This document shows, one piece after another, positions 48,608 through 57,344 of a stretch of DNA of 57,410 nucleotides; within the stretch, counting starts at the first letter, position 1; each line of letters opens with the position of its first letter. This stretch comes from Phycisphaerales bacterium. GTDB lineage: Bacteria; Planctomycetota; Phycisphaerae; Phycisphaerales; UBA1924. The stretch lies in the NCBI GenBank assembly GCA_019750095.1, contig JAIEOW010000059.1, positions 1 through 57,410 on the forward strand, in the 5' to 3' direction. The position numbers and the translations under genes are program-made. The notes below the pieces were generated by a model, which was given only the letters and a program-made list of their open reading frames with translations, did not search any database and was not told the origin of the DNA.

Positions 48608-49816
48608 TCAGGCCTTATCCAGAATCTCCACCGTCTTGAAGGGCTTGCCGGAGAGCATTTCCAGCGAGGCACCGCCCCCGGTGGAGACGTGGCTGAACTT
48701 GTCGGCGATTCCGAACTGTTCGACGGCCGCAGCACTGTCGCCGCCGCCGACGATCGTGATCGCGCCGTTCTTCTCCGTCGCACTCACGATGGCGTTCGCG
48801 ACGCTCATCGTTCCGACCTTGAACGGGGCCCATTCAAAGACGCCCATCGGGCCGTTCCAGACGACGGTCTTGGCCTTGCGGATGCGCAGGGCAAAGTCGG
48901 TCTGGGTCTTGGGGCCGATGTCTAGCCCCATGTACCCATCTTTGATATCGCCCGCGAACGTGTGGATGTCACCCGAGCCATGGGCAAAGACCGTGTTGCA
49001 GATGTGATCCTGCGGCAGGACCAGGTTGCACTTGAGCTTCATCGCCTGATCGATGATCTTCTTCGCTTCGCCCAGCATCTCGGTCTCGACCTTGGATGAG
49101 CCGACCTTCTTCCCCGCCGCGGCGAGGAAGGTGTAGGCCATGGCCCCGCCGATGAGAATCTCGTCGGTCTTGGGCATGACAAACTCGATCATCGAGAGCT
49201 TGTCGCTGACCTTGGCCCCGCCCATCACCACCACAAACGGCTTGGCCGGCTTGGCGAGTGCCTGAGACAGGAACTTCAGTTCCTTTTCCATGAGCAAGCC
49301 GACCACGCGGGGCTTGCCCGCCATCGCCATGGGCACGGCGTACATCGACGCATCCTCGCGGTGAGCCGTGCCGAAGGCGTCGTTGACATAGACATCGCCG
49401 AGGGACGCGAGCTTGGCGGCGAACCCGGCATCGCCCTTCTTCTCGCCCTTGTTGAAGCGCAGGTTGTCGAGCAGAATCACATCGCCGTTGTTCATGGCGT
49501 TCGCGGCGGCCGCCGCCGCGGCGTCGGTCGGATCATTCGACGGGAACCCCACCGGCTTGCCCAGAAGCTGGCTGAGCCGCTCGGCACAGGGCTTGAGCGA
49601 CTCACTCGCCTCATAGCCCACGCCCTCGGGCCTGCCGAGATGGCTCATCAGGATCGCCTTGCCGCCGCGATCGATGACCGACTTGATCGTCGGAATCGCC
49701 ATGCGGATGCGGCGGTCGTCGGTGATCTTGCCGTCTTCGATCGGGACGTTGAAATCGACGCGCACGAGGACCTTTTTGCCGGCGACGTCGATCTGGGTGA
49801 TGGTTTTCTTGGACAT
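48608..49816 (-). CDS. pgk: phosphoglycerate kinase
   Basis: Glycolytic kinase making 3-phosphoglycerate and ATP from 1,3-bisphosphoglycerate; 402 aa, normal length. Conserved segments are VLVRVDFNVPIEDGKITDDR, MSHLGRPEG, LLDNLRFNKGEKK, VNDAFGTAHRE, FVVVMGGAKVSDK, VWNGPMGVFEW and the C-terminal GGGDSAAAVEQFG with STGGGASLEML. Start ATG at 49816 (MSKKTITQIDVAGK). No gapA or tpiA is adjacent. The 220 bases upstream separate it from a divergent accessory island. Confidence 0.97.
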   Translation of the reverse strand: MSKKTITQIDVAGKKVLVRVDFNVPIEDGKITDDRRIRMAIPTIKSVIDRGGKAILMSHLGRPEGVGYEASESLKPCAERLSQLLGKPVGFPSNDPTDAAAAAAANAMNNGDVILLDNLRFNKGEKKGDAGFAAKLASLGDVYVNDAFGTAHREDASMYAVPMAMAGKPRVVGLLMEKELKFLSQALAKPAKPFVVVMGGAKVSDKLSMIEFVMPKTDEILIGGAMAYTFLAAAGKKVGSSKVETEMLGEAKKIIDQAMKLKCNLVLPQDHICNTVFAHGSGDIHTFAGDIKDGYMGLDIGPKTQTDFALRIRKAKTVVWNGPMGVFEWAPFKVGTMSVANAIVSATEKNGAITIVGGGDSAAAVEQFGIADKFSHVSTGGGASLEMLSGKPFKTVEILDKA

Positions 49817-50039
49817 GGTCTGTGGCTCCGGTCTGAATGCGGGCGGCGGATGCCGCGAAGTGGCGGGTGTGGATCCCCTGACCCCTGGGGAAGGGTACCC
49901 GTGCTGAGAACGAAGTTGTCAGCAAGGCACGTATCAGCGCGCACGGCGAGTCCCGGCCACATCCTCGAACCACGTGGAAGGCGACAGTGAGAGGGCGGTT
50001 CGGCATACACTATTCTCGGTTCCATTTGCGACCCCGAAC

Positions 50040-50525
50040 ATGGCCAAAAAAGCTTCAAAAGTCTCCCGAAGCAGCCCCCCGGTTTCGCCGACATGCAGTT
50101 GCCTTGTGCTCTGCGATGACGTCGTGACCAGCCACGGCCTGGAAAAACACCAGCTCAATGGAATTATCGGGGCCATCGCGGTGCCGTTTGTCCCTCATCC
50201 GGTGACCGCGGGTGTGGTGTACGTGCGGGTATCAAACGTTCACAGGCAGCAGAAGATTACGGTTCGCCTTGTTCGTGCCGATGACTATCATGAGCTATTA
50301 TGGGCAATCGAGGCCGAGATCATCAACCAGAACAAGCCCCTGGACGTACATACTCTGGTGGCCAAGGTGCCTCCGTTTCTGGTAACACAAGCCGGTCGTC
50401 ACGTCCTCGAAGCGATGTACAACGGCGTCCAGATCGCATCGGTGCCGATCATGATTCAGGCCCAGTTCGAAAGCCCGCCGCCGGGGTGGCCCGGGGTCGG
50501 AACGCAGGAGGGAAGCCCACAATGA
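50040..50525 (+). CDS. DUF6941-like protein
   Basis: 161 aa, function unknown. After a short Lys/Ser-rich head comes CLVLCDDVVTSHGLEKHQLN followed by GIIGAIAVPFVPHPVTAGVV, which resembles the DUF6941 pattern of an LCD-x-V segment and a conserved glycine block, then VRVSNVHRQQKITVRLVRAD. The rest is strand-helix with a Pro-rich end. Start ATG at 50040; the frame upstream is open to 49974 but lacks a better start. It overlaps the next small gene by ATGA and leads a three-gene run ending in a PemK-like toxin. Composition is less GC-rich than in pgk. Confidence 0.5.
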   Translation: MAKKASKVSRSSPPVSPTCSCLVLCDDVVTSHGLEKHQLNGIIGAIAVPFVPHPVTAGVVYVRVSNVHRQQKITVRLVRADDYHELLWAIEAEIINQNKPLDVHTLVAKVPPFLVTQAGRHVLEAMYNGVQIASVPIMIQAQFESPPPGWPGVGTQEGSPQ

Positions 50526-50752
50526 TGATGACAACTGTGAGCGCGAACCCAAAATTCGAGACCTCGACATCGTTTGGCGGCGAGAATGTCGCTGGCTTCC
50601 GGGTGATTCGGGCGTATGCCGCCAGGAGCACTGGCTCTAAGGCAAAACGGACGCTGCGTGAGGCTAACCTGTGGCTACTCAAGAACGCCGCGAAGGTTGA
50701 TGCCTACGCGAAGGCGAGCACGAAGCGACTCATTGGGCGCGAGTCTGTCTGA
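50522..50752 (+). CDS. small basic protein of unknown function
   Basis: 76 aa, ATG at 50522 overlapping the stop of the preceding gene (ATGA), so translation is coupled. The sequence has GGENVAGFRVIRAYAARSTG, then KAKRTLREANLWLLKNAAKV and DAYAKASTKRLIGRESV, a mostly helical basic protein. No motif or family was recognised. Its place directly before a PemK-like gene makes an antitoxin role conceivable, but antitoxins are usually acidic or have a DNA-binding start, which is not apparent. Confidence 0.6.
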   Translation: MMMTTVSANPKFETSTSFGGENVAGFRVIRAYAARSTGSKAKRTLREANLWLLKNAAKVDAYAKASTKRLIGRESV

Positions 50753-50800
50753 GCGTCGTCCATGTCCCGAAAACAGGCGAAGAGCTGATAGACTCCGCCC

Positions 50801-51193
50801 GTGCCACTTCGGCAGGGTGAAATCTACTGGGTAACCGACTGTCCGCCGCTCAGGGGGCGCGTTGCTGCTCCACACGCCGTGATCATTCTCAATCCGACAC
50901 AACAGCTCAAAGATCCCAAGCACCCTGTGTACGGCATGGTGGTGAGTTCGTCGATCCCGCGCCCGGGTCCGGACTACATCGCCATGCCGAACAAGCAGAC
51001 GCATAGCCCTTGCAGCACGTGTTTCGATCGGCCTTGCTGGGCGGTGCCAGATTGGATTCTCCGGATCAACGATCGATCGAAGCTCGGTGCTCGCTGCGGG
51101 CACATTGGTGGCGCGACGCTCAAGAAGGCGGTGCTGGCGTTTGCAAGAGTGGTAGAAGAGGGCGGCATGCCGATCGAGCACCCGCCGGCGTGA
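50801..51193 (+). CDS. PemK/MazF-like toxin
   Basis: 130 aa from a GTG at 50801. The N-terminus QGEIYWVTDCPPLRGRVAAP with HAVIILNPTQ resembles the PemK opening (GEIYWVxxxPxxGxExxxxRPxVIL), and VYGMVVSSSIPRP is a further matching strand. The C-terminal half has extra cysteines (SPCSTCFDRPCWAV) and then ILRINDRSKLGARCGHIGGA in place of the usual conserved end. It is likely a ribonuclease or a relative. The small gene 48 bases upstream may encode its partner. Confidence 0.65.
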   Translation: MPLRQGEIYWVTDCPPLRGRVAAPHAVIILNPTQQLKDPKHPVYGMVVSSSIPRPGPDYIAMPNKQTHSPCSTCFDRPCWAVPDWILRINDRSKLGARCGHIGGATLKKAVLAFARVVEEGGMPIEHPPA

Positions 51194-51313
51194 TATAGAC
51201 ATACCCGCTTCGCGTGCACCTCGCTGAGAGTGCAGAAATGGCGGACATTCCTTTGTGTTTGGCGACATTGCGCCACCTATCGGCGTCAGCCAGTGGACGG
51301 ACAACAACATGAG

Positions 51314-52192
51314 TCAGTATCTCGACCGCAGAACGTCGAGAACGGGGACATCCTCTGAACGGAATTCGGTGAGCCGGAATGAACCGCAGTGCATTGTTGT
51401 GTGGTCAAGCCCGCGAGTGCGGTCGTAGACTTCGTAACGGTCAGAGTCACTGATAACTACGTACCTCGCCCCTGTGCGGTTGGCGTAATCGAAACCCTTG
51501 CGAAGTGCGTCGTCTCGTATGCTCGGATTGAGCAGCGACCGTTTGACCTCAAACACAAAGAGCGTCTTGCCGCTCGCACCATCGACCGCGACATCGATAT
51601 GTCCGATTTGGAACCTCACGGCGGAAACAGGGTGATCAAGACGGAGAAGAAGTCCCTTGACGGCGTCCTCCATGTTTCGCTCGGGCTGACCGACAATCGA
51701 TCTCACCTGAGCGAGCAGGGACTCTGCGTCTCGGATGGGCGGCGCTATGAATATCGGCGTCGGCGGCCGTACTTGGCGGCCAGATGGCAACGCCAGTACA
51801 GCACCCGGGTCGGCGTCGTCGACTTCAACCGCTTGGTAGTCTTCACTGCCCGGTGCCAGTGGAGGGGGTGACTCGCCCGTGTCGCCAGCGGCCACATACT
51901 GGTACTCGGCGAGTCGTTTCCTGGCGATGTCTCGCTCCGCCAAGGTGAACAGGTCACGCCACTGGGGTTGAAGAATGTGAGCTTCCAACGAAAGGTCAAG
52001 GCGGCGCAATTCCCAGAGCCTTGTGAAACCACTGGACACAGATGGGCTATGCAGTAACGAACGAGCTGTCTCCAGACCGCCTCGCTGGTGAACCATGCGA
52101 ACGAATTCGGTCGGCTTGTAGCCGAGACGAACACACTGTTTGGCTGCGTCCAAGAGCGATCGGTCGAAGAGCTTGTAAACCTCACTGGACAT
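51314..52192 (-). CDS. PD-(D/E)XK-type nuclease-like protein
   Basis: 292 aa, probable DNA-acting protein. The N-terminal part has FVRMVHQRGGLETARSLLHS and GFTRLWELRRLDLSLEAHIL then LFTLAERDIARKRLAEY, a domain I have seen attached to varied proteins. A charged linker follows. The C-terminal half has IGHIDVAVDGASGKTLFVFE and VKRS, a D...ExK arrangement typical of restriction-like nucleases, then ARYVVISDSDRYEVYD. Start ATG at 52192 (MSSEVYKLFDR). It lies convergent to the PemK-like gene in a stretch with a different base composition, as expected for a defence island, but no partner enzyme is found. Confidence 0.6.
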   Translation of the reverse strand: MSSEVYKLFDRSLLDAAKQCVRLGYKPTEFVRMVHQRGGLETARSLLHSPSVSSGFTRLWELRRLDLSLEAHILQPQWRDLFTLAERDIARKRLAEYQYVAAGDTGESPPPLAPGSEDYQAVEVDDADPGAVLALPSGRQVRPPTPIFIAPPIRDAESLLAQVRSIVGQPERNMEDAVKGLLLRLDHPVSAVRFQIGHIDVAVDGASGKTLFVFEVKRSLLNPSIRDDALRKGFDYANRTGARYVVISDSDRYEVYDRTRGLDHTTMHCGSFRLTEFRSEDVPVLDVLRSRY

Positions 52193-52517
52193 GACGAACA
52201 GTATAGGGGATTTCGAGCCTCGTCAGCATCACATGCCGATCTGAACATGCGCTCGATAGAAACAGGTCCGTCAAGTGAGCCATTCGGATCGCTCGGCCTC
52301 GCCGTTCGCCGATCGGTTCCGATGAGACATGTATTGACCTCGGCGACGAAGGTCTTCGATGTGGCATAGATGGCTCGATCTGAATCTATGTAGCGTAACA
52401 TGTGTTGCGCGTTACCTCCTCGCCATTCTGAGCGAGATGCTGCGCAACTGTTGCGAGTCTCATCGCTTTTAACTTAAGGAAGAGACCAAGCATGTTCTTC
52501 GAGAAGTCCGTCATCGC
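52193..52517. other. intergenic stretch, nothing recognised
   Basis: 325 bases between the nuclease-like gene and dus, with lower GC content. A short imperfect palindrome (GTAAC to GTTAC around ATGTGTTGCGC, near 52391-52411) is the only structure noted. No CDS or RNA gene is supported. Confidence 0.4.
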
Positions 52518-53981
52518 CTACCCATACCACCTCCCCAAAACCCCCCGCCAATCCCCAACATTCTCCACTCCGATGAACTCCCGCCGCACTTCCTCCCCGC
52601 GAGGATGATGCGCCACAAACCGAATCCCAAACTTCCGCATCGTTCGGCTCGCCACATCCTCGCCCTGCACGGCCATCGCAAGCTCAAAGTGCTTCTCCAG
52701 CACGTCACGCTGCTCAATCACCGTCGGTGCTGTCGGCGCATCGCCCGCGATCATCTGCCGCGCTTGGCGAAAGATCCACGGATTGCCGATGCATCCGCGG
52801 GCCACGCTCACGCCCGTCACACCCGTATATCCCAACATGCGAAAGATGTCGTGAACCTCCCACACGTCGCCGGAACCGAAGATGATCTTGTCCGGGTTTC
52901 TGCGCACAAGGTCTCTTAAGAACGTCCAGCGGCTGGGGCCGATGTACTTCTGCTGCACCGTGCGTGCGTGGACCGTGGCCCAGCTATAGCCCATCGAGTA
53001 TGCCGCGTCGAAGATGCGTTCGAACGCTGCGGCCATCTCCGGCGTGTCGTTAAAGCTCCGCCGAAGCTTGACGGTGCAGGGAATTTCCCTCGGCACCGCC
53101 TCGCGCACGGCTTCGAGAATCTCGATTGCGCCATCGGGCTCCTGAAGCCAGTGCCCGCCGCGGGCTTTCTTGCTGATCTTCTTCACGGGGCAGGCGAGGT
53201 TGACGTCGATCACTTCGAAAGACATCGTCGGGAATCGGGAGTCGGGAATCGGGAGTCGGGTTTCTGAAATCGATCCGATTCTCGGCTCCCGATTCCCGAT
53301 TCCCGGCTCGATCGCGTTCACCTCATCAATCAGCGTCTCGCAGGTCTCATCTTCCACCTCACAGCAATCCCCCCCGCCCCCCCCACCCCCCACATCGCCC
53401 AACCCCTCCGTCGGATCGATCCGCCCGATCTGCGTGCCCTTGCCCTCGCCCGGCGGGCGCAGGTGCTGGGTGCGCATCTCTTCGATCTGCTCGATCGTGA
53501 GGTCCTTGTACGCGAGCTTGCGATAGAACTTATCCCCGCGGCGGCCCTGCTCAGCCACCTTCAGCGCGGCGGCCGCCATCTCCTTGGCATCGCTCCCCAT
53601 GATCTGACACGCCAGCGGGTGATCCTCGACGCCGCCCGGAATGTTGTCGTGCAACTCGCCCAGATCGGCCTTGGTAAACCCGCGCCCGCCGGCGATCAGT
53701 GTGCGATCCAGCAGGGCCTCTGTCACGCAGAACGGGCAGCCGTGGCGACGCGCGATGATCCGCATCGCCGCGTCGGAATATCCGGCCAGCCCGGCCTGAA
53801 AGAACGGCGCATCAAACGTCGGCACCAGCTCTCGCAGCTTGGCATCGACATCGCGCTGCCCAAGTCGACCCGTCCAGGCGCAATCCTGCTCGCCCCGGGC
53901 GACTCGGCTGGGGTCATATTCCTCAACCCCCGGGGCGATCGCGGGCGTCGGAGGCGTGGCGTTGTTGCTCGTCACGGACAT
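52518..53981 (-). CDS. tRNA-dihydrouridine synthase family protein with long internal insertion
   Basis: FMN-dependent reductase that converts uridine to dihydrouridine in tRNA. The 487-residue protein is much longer than the usual 320-350. The N-terminal half has FDAPFFQAGLAGYSDAAMRI and ACQIMGSDAKEMAAAALKVA. The core returns with FEVIDVNLACPVKKISKKAR (catalytic Cys in ACPVKK), then ATVHARTVQQKY, IIFGSGDVWEVHD and VSVARGCIGNPWIFRQ (FMN phosphate site). Between them residues about 147-254 are extra. They include a Gly7 run, an acidic CC segment and a peptide encoded by two inverted 7-bp arrays. All catalytic parts are intact. Confidence 0.9.
   Translation of the reverse strand: MSVTSNNATPPTPAIAPGVEEYDPSRVARGEQDCAWTGRLGQRDVDAKLRELVPTFDAPFFQAGLAGYSDAAMRIIARRHGCPFCVTEALLDRTLIAGGRGFTKADLGELHDNIPGGVEDHPLACQIMGSDAKEMAAAALKVAEQGRRGDKFYRKLAYKDLTIEQIEEMRTQHLRPPGEGKGTQIGRIDPTEGLGDVGGGGGGGDCCEVEDETCETLIDEVNAIEPGIGNREPRIGSISETRLPIPDSRFPTMSFEVIDVNLACPVKKISKKARGGHWLQEPDGAIEILEAVREAVPREIPCTVKLRRSFNDTPEMAAAFERIFDAAYSMGYSWATVHARTVQQKYIGPSRWTFLRDLVRRNPDKIIFGSGDVWEVHDIFRMLGYTGVTGVSVARGCIGNPWIFRQARQMIAGDAPTAPTVIEQRDVLEKHFELAMAVQGEDVASRTMRKFGIRFVAHHPRGEEVRREFIGVENVGDWRGVLGRWYG
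53230..53304. repeat. inverted 7-bp repeat arrays inside the dus gene
   Basis: Left array 53230-53260: GGGAATC, GGGAGTC, GGGAATC, GGGAGTC, GGG. Right array 53284-53304: GGCTCCC, GATTCCC, GATTCCC, complementary to the left unit. Spacer 23 bases. The arrays sit in the non-conserved insertion and keep the frame open. Confidence 0.85.
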
Positions 53982-54000
53982 TTCGGAGATGATATGGTTC

Positions 54001-54069
54001 GTGGCACGGGCGTCCCGCCTGTGTGAATCTCATGACCTTGGCGTTTCACAGGCGGGACGCCTGTGCCAC
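54001..54069. repeat. palindromic intergenic repeat, family A, copy 2
   Basis: Arms 54001-54023 and 54047-54069 are inverted with one mismatch around a 23-base loop; core GGCGTCCCGCCTGTG. It lies between dus (start 53981) and the lipoprotein gene start 54086. The other copy is at 12462-12533. Confidence 0.8.
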
Positions 54070-54085
54070 CATCAGAGAAAACCAC

Positions 54086-54499
54086 TTGACGCGCACAACA
54101 TCCACGCTCGCCCTGCTCGCCCTGCTGACACTCACCGGCTGCGCGCCGACGCGCGATCCGAATCTGGCCGGGCCAAACTACCCTCAGGACAAGCCGCAGA
54201 CGCGCGTGCTCGACATCCAGGTCGTTCGAACAGATTCCACCATCCGGCTGACCAACACCACGGCTCGGGCATTCGGCAAGAGCAGACTCTGGATCAATCA
54301 GTGGTACAGCCGCGAGATCGCTGAACTGGGCGTGGGCCAGTCCATCGAGCTGGATCAGGCGAGCTTCCGTGACCAATACGGCGAGGCCTTCCGCGCCGGC
54401 GGCTTCTTCGCCACGCGCGAGCCGCAGCGCGTGGAACTGGTGCAACTCGAAACCGCCGACGGCATGCTGGGCCTGGTCGCCGTGGGCAAGATCGATTGA
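54086..54499 (+). CDS. lipoprotein of unknown function
   Basis: 137 aa. Start is set at the TTG at 54086, which gives a clean lipoprotein signal: MTRTTSTLALLALLTLTGC with lipobox TLTGC. An upstream frame to 54023 would run through the palindromic repeat and is rejected. The mature part has RVLDIQVVRTDSTIRLTNTT, then GKSRLWINQWYSREIAELGV and ATREPQRVELVQLETADG, mainly strands. No family was recognised. The repeat just upstream may separate it from dus transcription, while another repeat follows its stop. Confidence 0.75.
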   Translation: MTRTTSTLALLALLTLTGCAPTRDPNLAGPNYPQDKPQTRVLDIQVVRTDSTIRLTNTTARAFGKSRLWINQWYSREIAELGVGQSIELDQASFRDQYGEAFRAGGFFATREPQRVELVQLETADGMLGLVAVGKID

Positions 54500-54501
54500 A
54501 C

Positions 54502-54592
54502 CAATCAGAGGCCTGGGCGCAAGCCCCGGCACCCGTGTCATCTGAACTTCGCACATCATCCGTGCCAGGGCTCGCGCCCAGGCCTCTGATTG
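54502..54592. repeat. palindromic intergenic repeat, family B, copy 2
   Basis: Arms 54502-54532 and 54562-54592 (31 bases each) are inverted with two mismatches, starting CAATCAGAGGCCTGGGCGC. Loop 29 bases. It lies directly after the lipoprotein stop and ends about 13 bases before the HIT gene. The other copy is at 5706-5812. Confidence 0.75.
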
Positions 54593-54604
54593 AATCGATT
54601 GACC

Positions 54605-55048
54605 ATGACCCACTGCCCCGCTTGCGAGCGCCTGCGTGCCCCCGCGGCCGACCCGCTCTTCATCGCTGAGCTGCGCCAGTCCATCGCAATGCTGCACGAG
54701 CACCAGGCCTATCCGGGCTGGTGCGTGCTCTTCGTGAAGGACCACGCCGAGCATTTGCACGAGCTTGACCCTCAGGTCCGGGCGGACCTGATGCTGGATG
54801 TCGCCGACGCCGCGGCCGCCCTGAACCGGGCGTTTGCCCCTCGGCGGATCAACTATGAATGCCTGGGCAACCAGCTTGCCCATATCCACTGGCACGTGAT
54901 TCCGCGGTATCAGCCGCCGCTGGACCCCGATCCGCGGAGCGTGGTTTGGGTTCGGGATGGTGCCCAACTGCACTGTGGGAGCACCCAAGCCGAGCGTTTG
55001 CAGGCGATTCGCGCGCTTCGGGCAGCCGGACTGGTGGGTCAGGCGTAA
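54605..55048 (+). CDS. HIT family protein
   Basis: Histidine-triad nucleotide-binding or hydrolase protein, 147 aa. The triad is seen as HIHWHVIPR (His-x-His-x-His) near residue 98, and the N-terminal CPACERLR resembles the zinc-binding start of some HIT proteins. YPGWCVLFVKDHAEHLHEL is a further typical strand-loop. Start ATG at 54605. A Fhit or HinT-like diadenosine or AMP-lysine hydrolase activity is likely. It precedes the DUF3052 gene by 13 bases, so both may share a transcript. Confidence 0.88.
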   Translation: MTHCPACERLRAPAADPLFIAELRQSIAMLHEHQAYPGWCVLFVKDHAEHLHELDPQVRADLMLDVADAAAALNRAFAPRRINYECLGNQLAHIHWHVIPRYQPPLDPDPRSVVWVRDGAQLHCGSTQAERLQAIRALRAAGLVGQA

Positions 55049-55061
55049 AATACCCACCCCT

Positions 55062-55622
55062 ATGCCGACCACCACCAAGAGCAAGTCCAAGCCCGCCTCG
55101 AAGCCCGCCGCCGCCAAGTCGGGTGCGTCCAAGGCGACGAAGTCGACCAAGCCCGCCGCCAAGCCCGCCAAGCCCGCGGCACCGGCCAAGCCCCCGAAGG
55201 TGGGTGGTGCCGGCCCGCTCCAGAAGCGGCTCGGACTCATCCCGAATCAGGTGGTCGTGCTCATCGACGCCCCAAGCTCCATCCCCGACAAGCTCGGCGA
55301 GCTGCCCGAGGGCGTCGAGCTCCGCCACTCGGCCATGCGCGGCGCGGGCTTTGACCTGGCGATCCTCTTCGTCCCGAATCAGAACACGCTGCAGCGCCGC
55401 TTCAGCCAGCTCGCCAAGCTCATGCGCCCGAACGGCGCGCTGTGGGTGGCGTGGCCGTGCAAGTCCAGCGGATTCCACTGCGACGTGACCTACGACCTCG
55501 CCAAAGCCGTCGCCCTGAAGGACGGCCTCGTGGACTCGGGCACGACCGATGTCGATGAGATCTGGACGGGGATGCGGTTCATTGCCAAGCCGGGCTTGGC
55601 GGTGATTACTGAGATCAAGTAA
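55062..55622 (+). CDS. DUF3052 family protein with Lys/Ala-rich tail
   Basis: 186 aa. The first 48 residues are a lysine/alanine/proline tail (repeats such as KPAAKPAKPAAPAKP), reminiscent of histone H1-like or DNA-binding tails. Then comes a DUF3052 domain: KRLGLIPNQVVVLIDAP, FDLAILFVPNQNTLQRRFSQ, NGALWVAWPCKSSGFHCDVT and GLVDSGTTDVDEIWTGMRF, all characteristic. The domain's function is unknown. The tail is a feature not usual for this family and may help bind nucleic acid; this is inference. Start ATG at 55062. Confidence 0.85.
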   Translation: MPTTTKSKSKPASKPAAAKSGASKATKSTKPAAKPAKPAAPAKPPKVGGAGPLQKRLGLIPNQVVVLIDAPSSIPDKLGELPEGVELRHSAMRGAGFDLAILFVPNQNTLQRRFSQLAKLMRPNGALWVAWPCKSSGFHCDVTYDLAKAVALKDGLVDSGTTDVDEIWTGMRFIAKPGLAVITEIK

Positions 55623-55892
55623 GCCGGTGGGATTGTCATGCAAGTCGTTGGTGGCACAAGCGTTGGACAAGATGCCAAGTGCTGGGACGTTGAGCGACGT
55701 GCAAAACTAGCAAACTGCTCTGAGAAGCGACCAGGACGGTAGACACTACATGGGCACAGCATGTGGAAGTACTTCTTCCACAATTCGGCTTCGAGATTCG
55801 CGATCCGCTGCGAACTCGTGATGGCTCACTTGGTTAAGCGCTCGGTTGCGTGTCCACAGGCGCACGGTATACTCGACTATCACGGAGAAAAC

Positions 55893-57344
55893 ATGAACAT
55901 CCCATGCCTGTCGACTCTTTTGCTCGCATCGTGCCTTACGGTCACGACCGCTACTCACGCGCAGCCAATATCCATCGAGAAGGATGGGACTTTCGCAACC
56001 TTCCCTCGATCGGTCCAAGTTGACGCGCAGGGCCAGCTTTCTGTGACAACCTTCAGGCAACGGCTCAACACAATCGACGATCTCGCGAGTAGACCTACGC
56101 AAGTCGAAGTCGTAGTGACTGACCGACCGGTGGAAATCAAGGGTGGTACCCGAATCATCGTCAAGCTTAGCAAAGAGGGTACCTATTCTGCAGATGCAGG
56201 GCCGCTCGCGAGAGACTTGGTAAAGCACTGGCCAGCAACAGCGGAGGTCGTTTATCTTTCGAACGCAGGCCCGATTGCAGAAGACACAGAGCGGGTACCG
56301 CTCTCCGTGGAAATTGGTCCTGACTTTGCAGTTCGCTGTGAGGTTGTCACGGTCGGCCCCGTGTCAGGTCCTACACGCGACTGGGTTCGACCCTCCTCAG
56401 TGCCTGTGTATACAACAACTAAATCGGGCGACCGACTCGCGGGGCTTTACTACGAAAACACCGGTGATCGAGCGGTCACGCGACTCACTCAAGCAGTCCC
56501 ATTCTCCGTGTATGTGCGACCGTCTGGCGATGTTTTCGTTTCATCAGGCATTGCCCATTACCACGAGACAAAGAGCATTGGCGGACACAGCGAGTTTCCT
56601 CCAGGGCATCGAGTACGAGATCCCCGAAGAGATCGCGTAAAGGTCTCTTATGGCGATCCTTCGCGGACGTCCGTGCGTCCACGAGGTCCGGGTAATTGGC
56701 AGCTCACCGTCACTGAAATGCCGGACTCCGTTCGCCCGGCAGGAGCCACGCCGCTTGCCGACGATGCGCTGGATCGCGCATCATTTGTTCTCGGCTCACT
56801 ACTCGCACAGAACTCCGGAGAGGGGCGAGTTTCACTGCGATTCGCCGCACTTTCATCTGGCACGAACGCGGCAACGACCACCTTCTTAGTTCCAGTACAG
56901 TACTCTCAGGTCGCGGGCTTTTTGGGCGCGTTTGCATTTATCAACAACGAGTCCCTTGATGAGCAGACGTTGTATGAGAACCTCCCGATCAGTAGCTTTA
57001 TCGCCGATATCGGACCGGGTCCGTTTGCTACAGTGGTCGTTAATTTTGTAGCGACGTCTGTCGCAATTCAATGGGGCATTCCGCGGCCATTTGATCAGCC
57101 TTTCGACATGGAAATTAATGTAAACAATACTACTCTCGGAAGCGGTGCACCACGTTGGGATTTTTATGATCTTGACAATGCGCTCACTGCACCTCCGAGG
57201 GCTACTAATTTCCAACAGTCTTTTATTCACGAATGTATTCATGGACTTGGGTTCAACTCGTCAACGGGATTTGGAACAACCATTGTTGATCATTGGGACA
57301 TTTTTCGTTTGCCCTTTGTGGGAACAGGCAATCGGAATCTCTGA
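55893..57344 (+). CDS. secreted metalloprotease-like protein, 3' end apparently frameshifted
   Basis: Exported protein with signal peptide MNIPCLSTLLLASCLTVTTA; start ATG at 55893 with GGAG upstream. The body is beta-rich, and near the end FIHECIHGLGFNSSTGFGTT is an HExxH zinc-protease helix, similar to surface proteases of planctomycetes. The frame stops at 57344 soon after this helix. After it, other frames read ESLNNRATAARE and then MIVPDVGPRGPHG, which look like a continuation with two successive one-base shifts. It may be a damaged gene or sequencing error at a contig end. Base composition is less GC-rich than in upstream genes. Confidence 0.65.
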   Translation: MNIPCLSTLLLASCLTVTTATHAQPISIEKDGTFATFPRSVQVDAQGQLSVTTFRQRLNTIDDLASRPTQVEVVVTDRPVEIKGGTRIIVKLSKEGTYSADAGPLARDLVKHWPATAEVVYLSNAGPIAEDTERVPLSVEIGPDFAVRCEVVTVGPVSGPTRDWVRPSSVPVYTTTKSGDRLAGLYYENTGDRAVTRLTQAVPFSVYVRPSGDVFVSSGIAHYHETKSIGGHSEFPPGHRVRDPRRDRVKVSYGDPSRTSVRPRGPGNWQLTVTEMPDSVRPAGATPLADDALDRASFVLGSLLAQNSGEGRVSLRFAALSSGTNAATTTFLVPVQYSQVAGFLGAFAFINNESLDEQTLYENLPISSFIADIGPGPFATVVVNFVATSVAIQWGIPRPFDQPFDMEINVNNTTLGSGAPRWDFYDLDNALTAPPRATNFQQSFIHECIHGLGFNSSTGFGTTIVDHWDIFRLPFVGTGNRNL

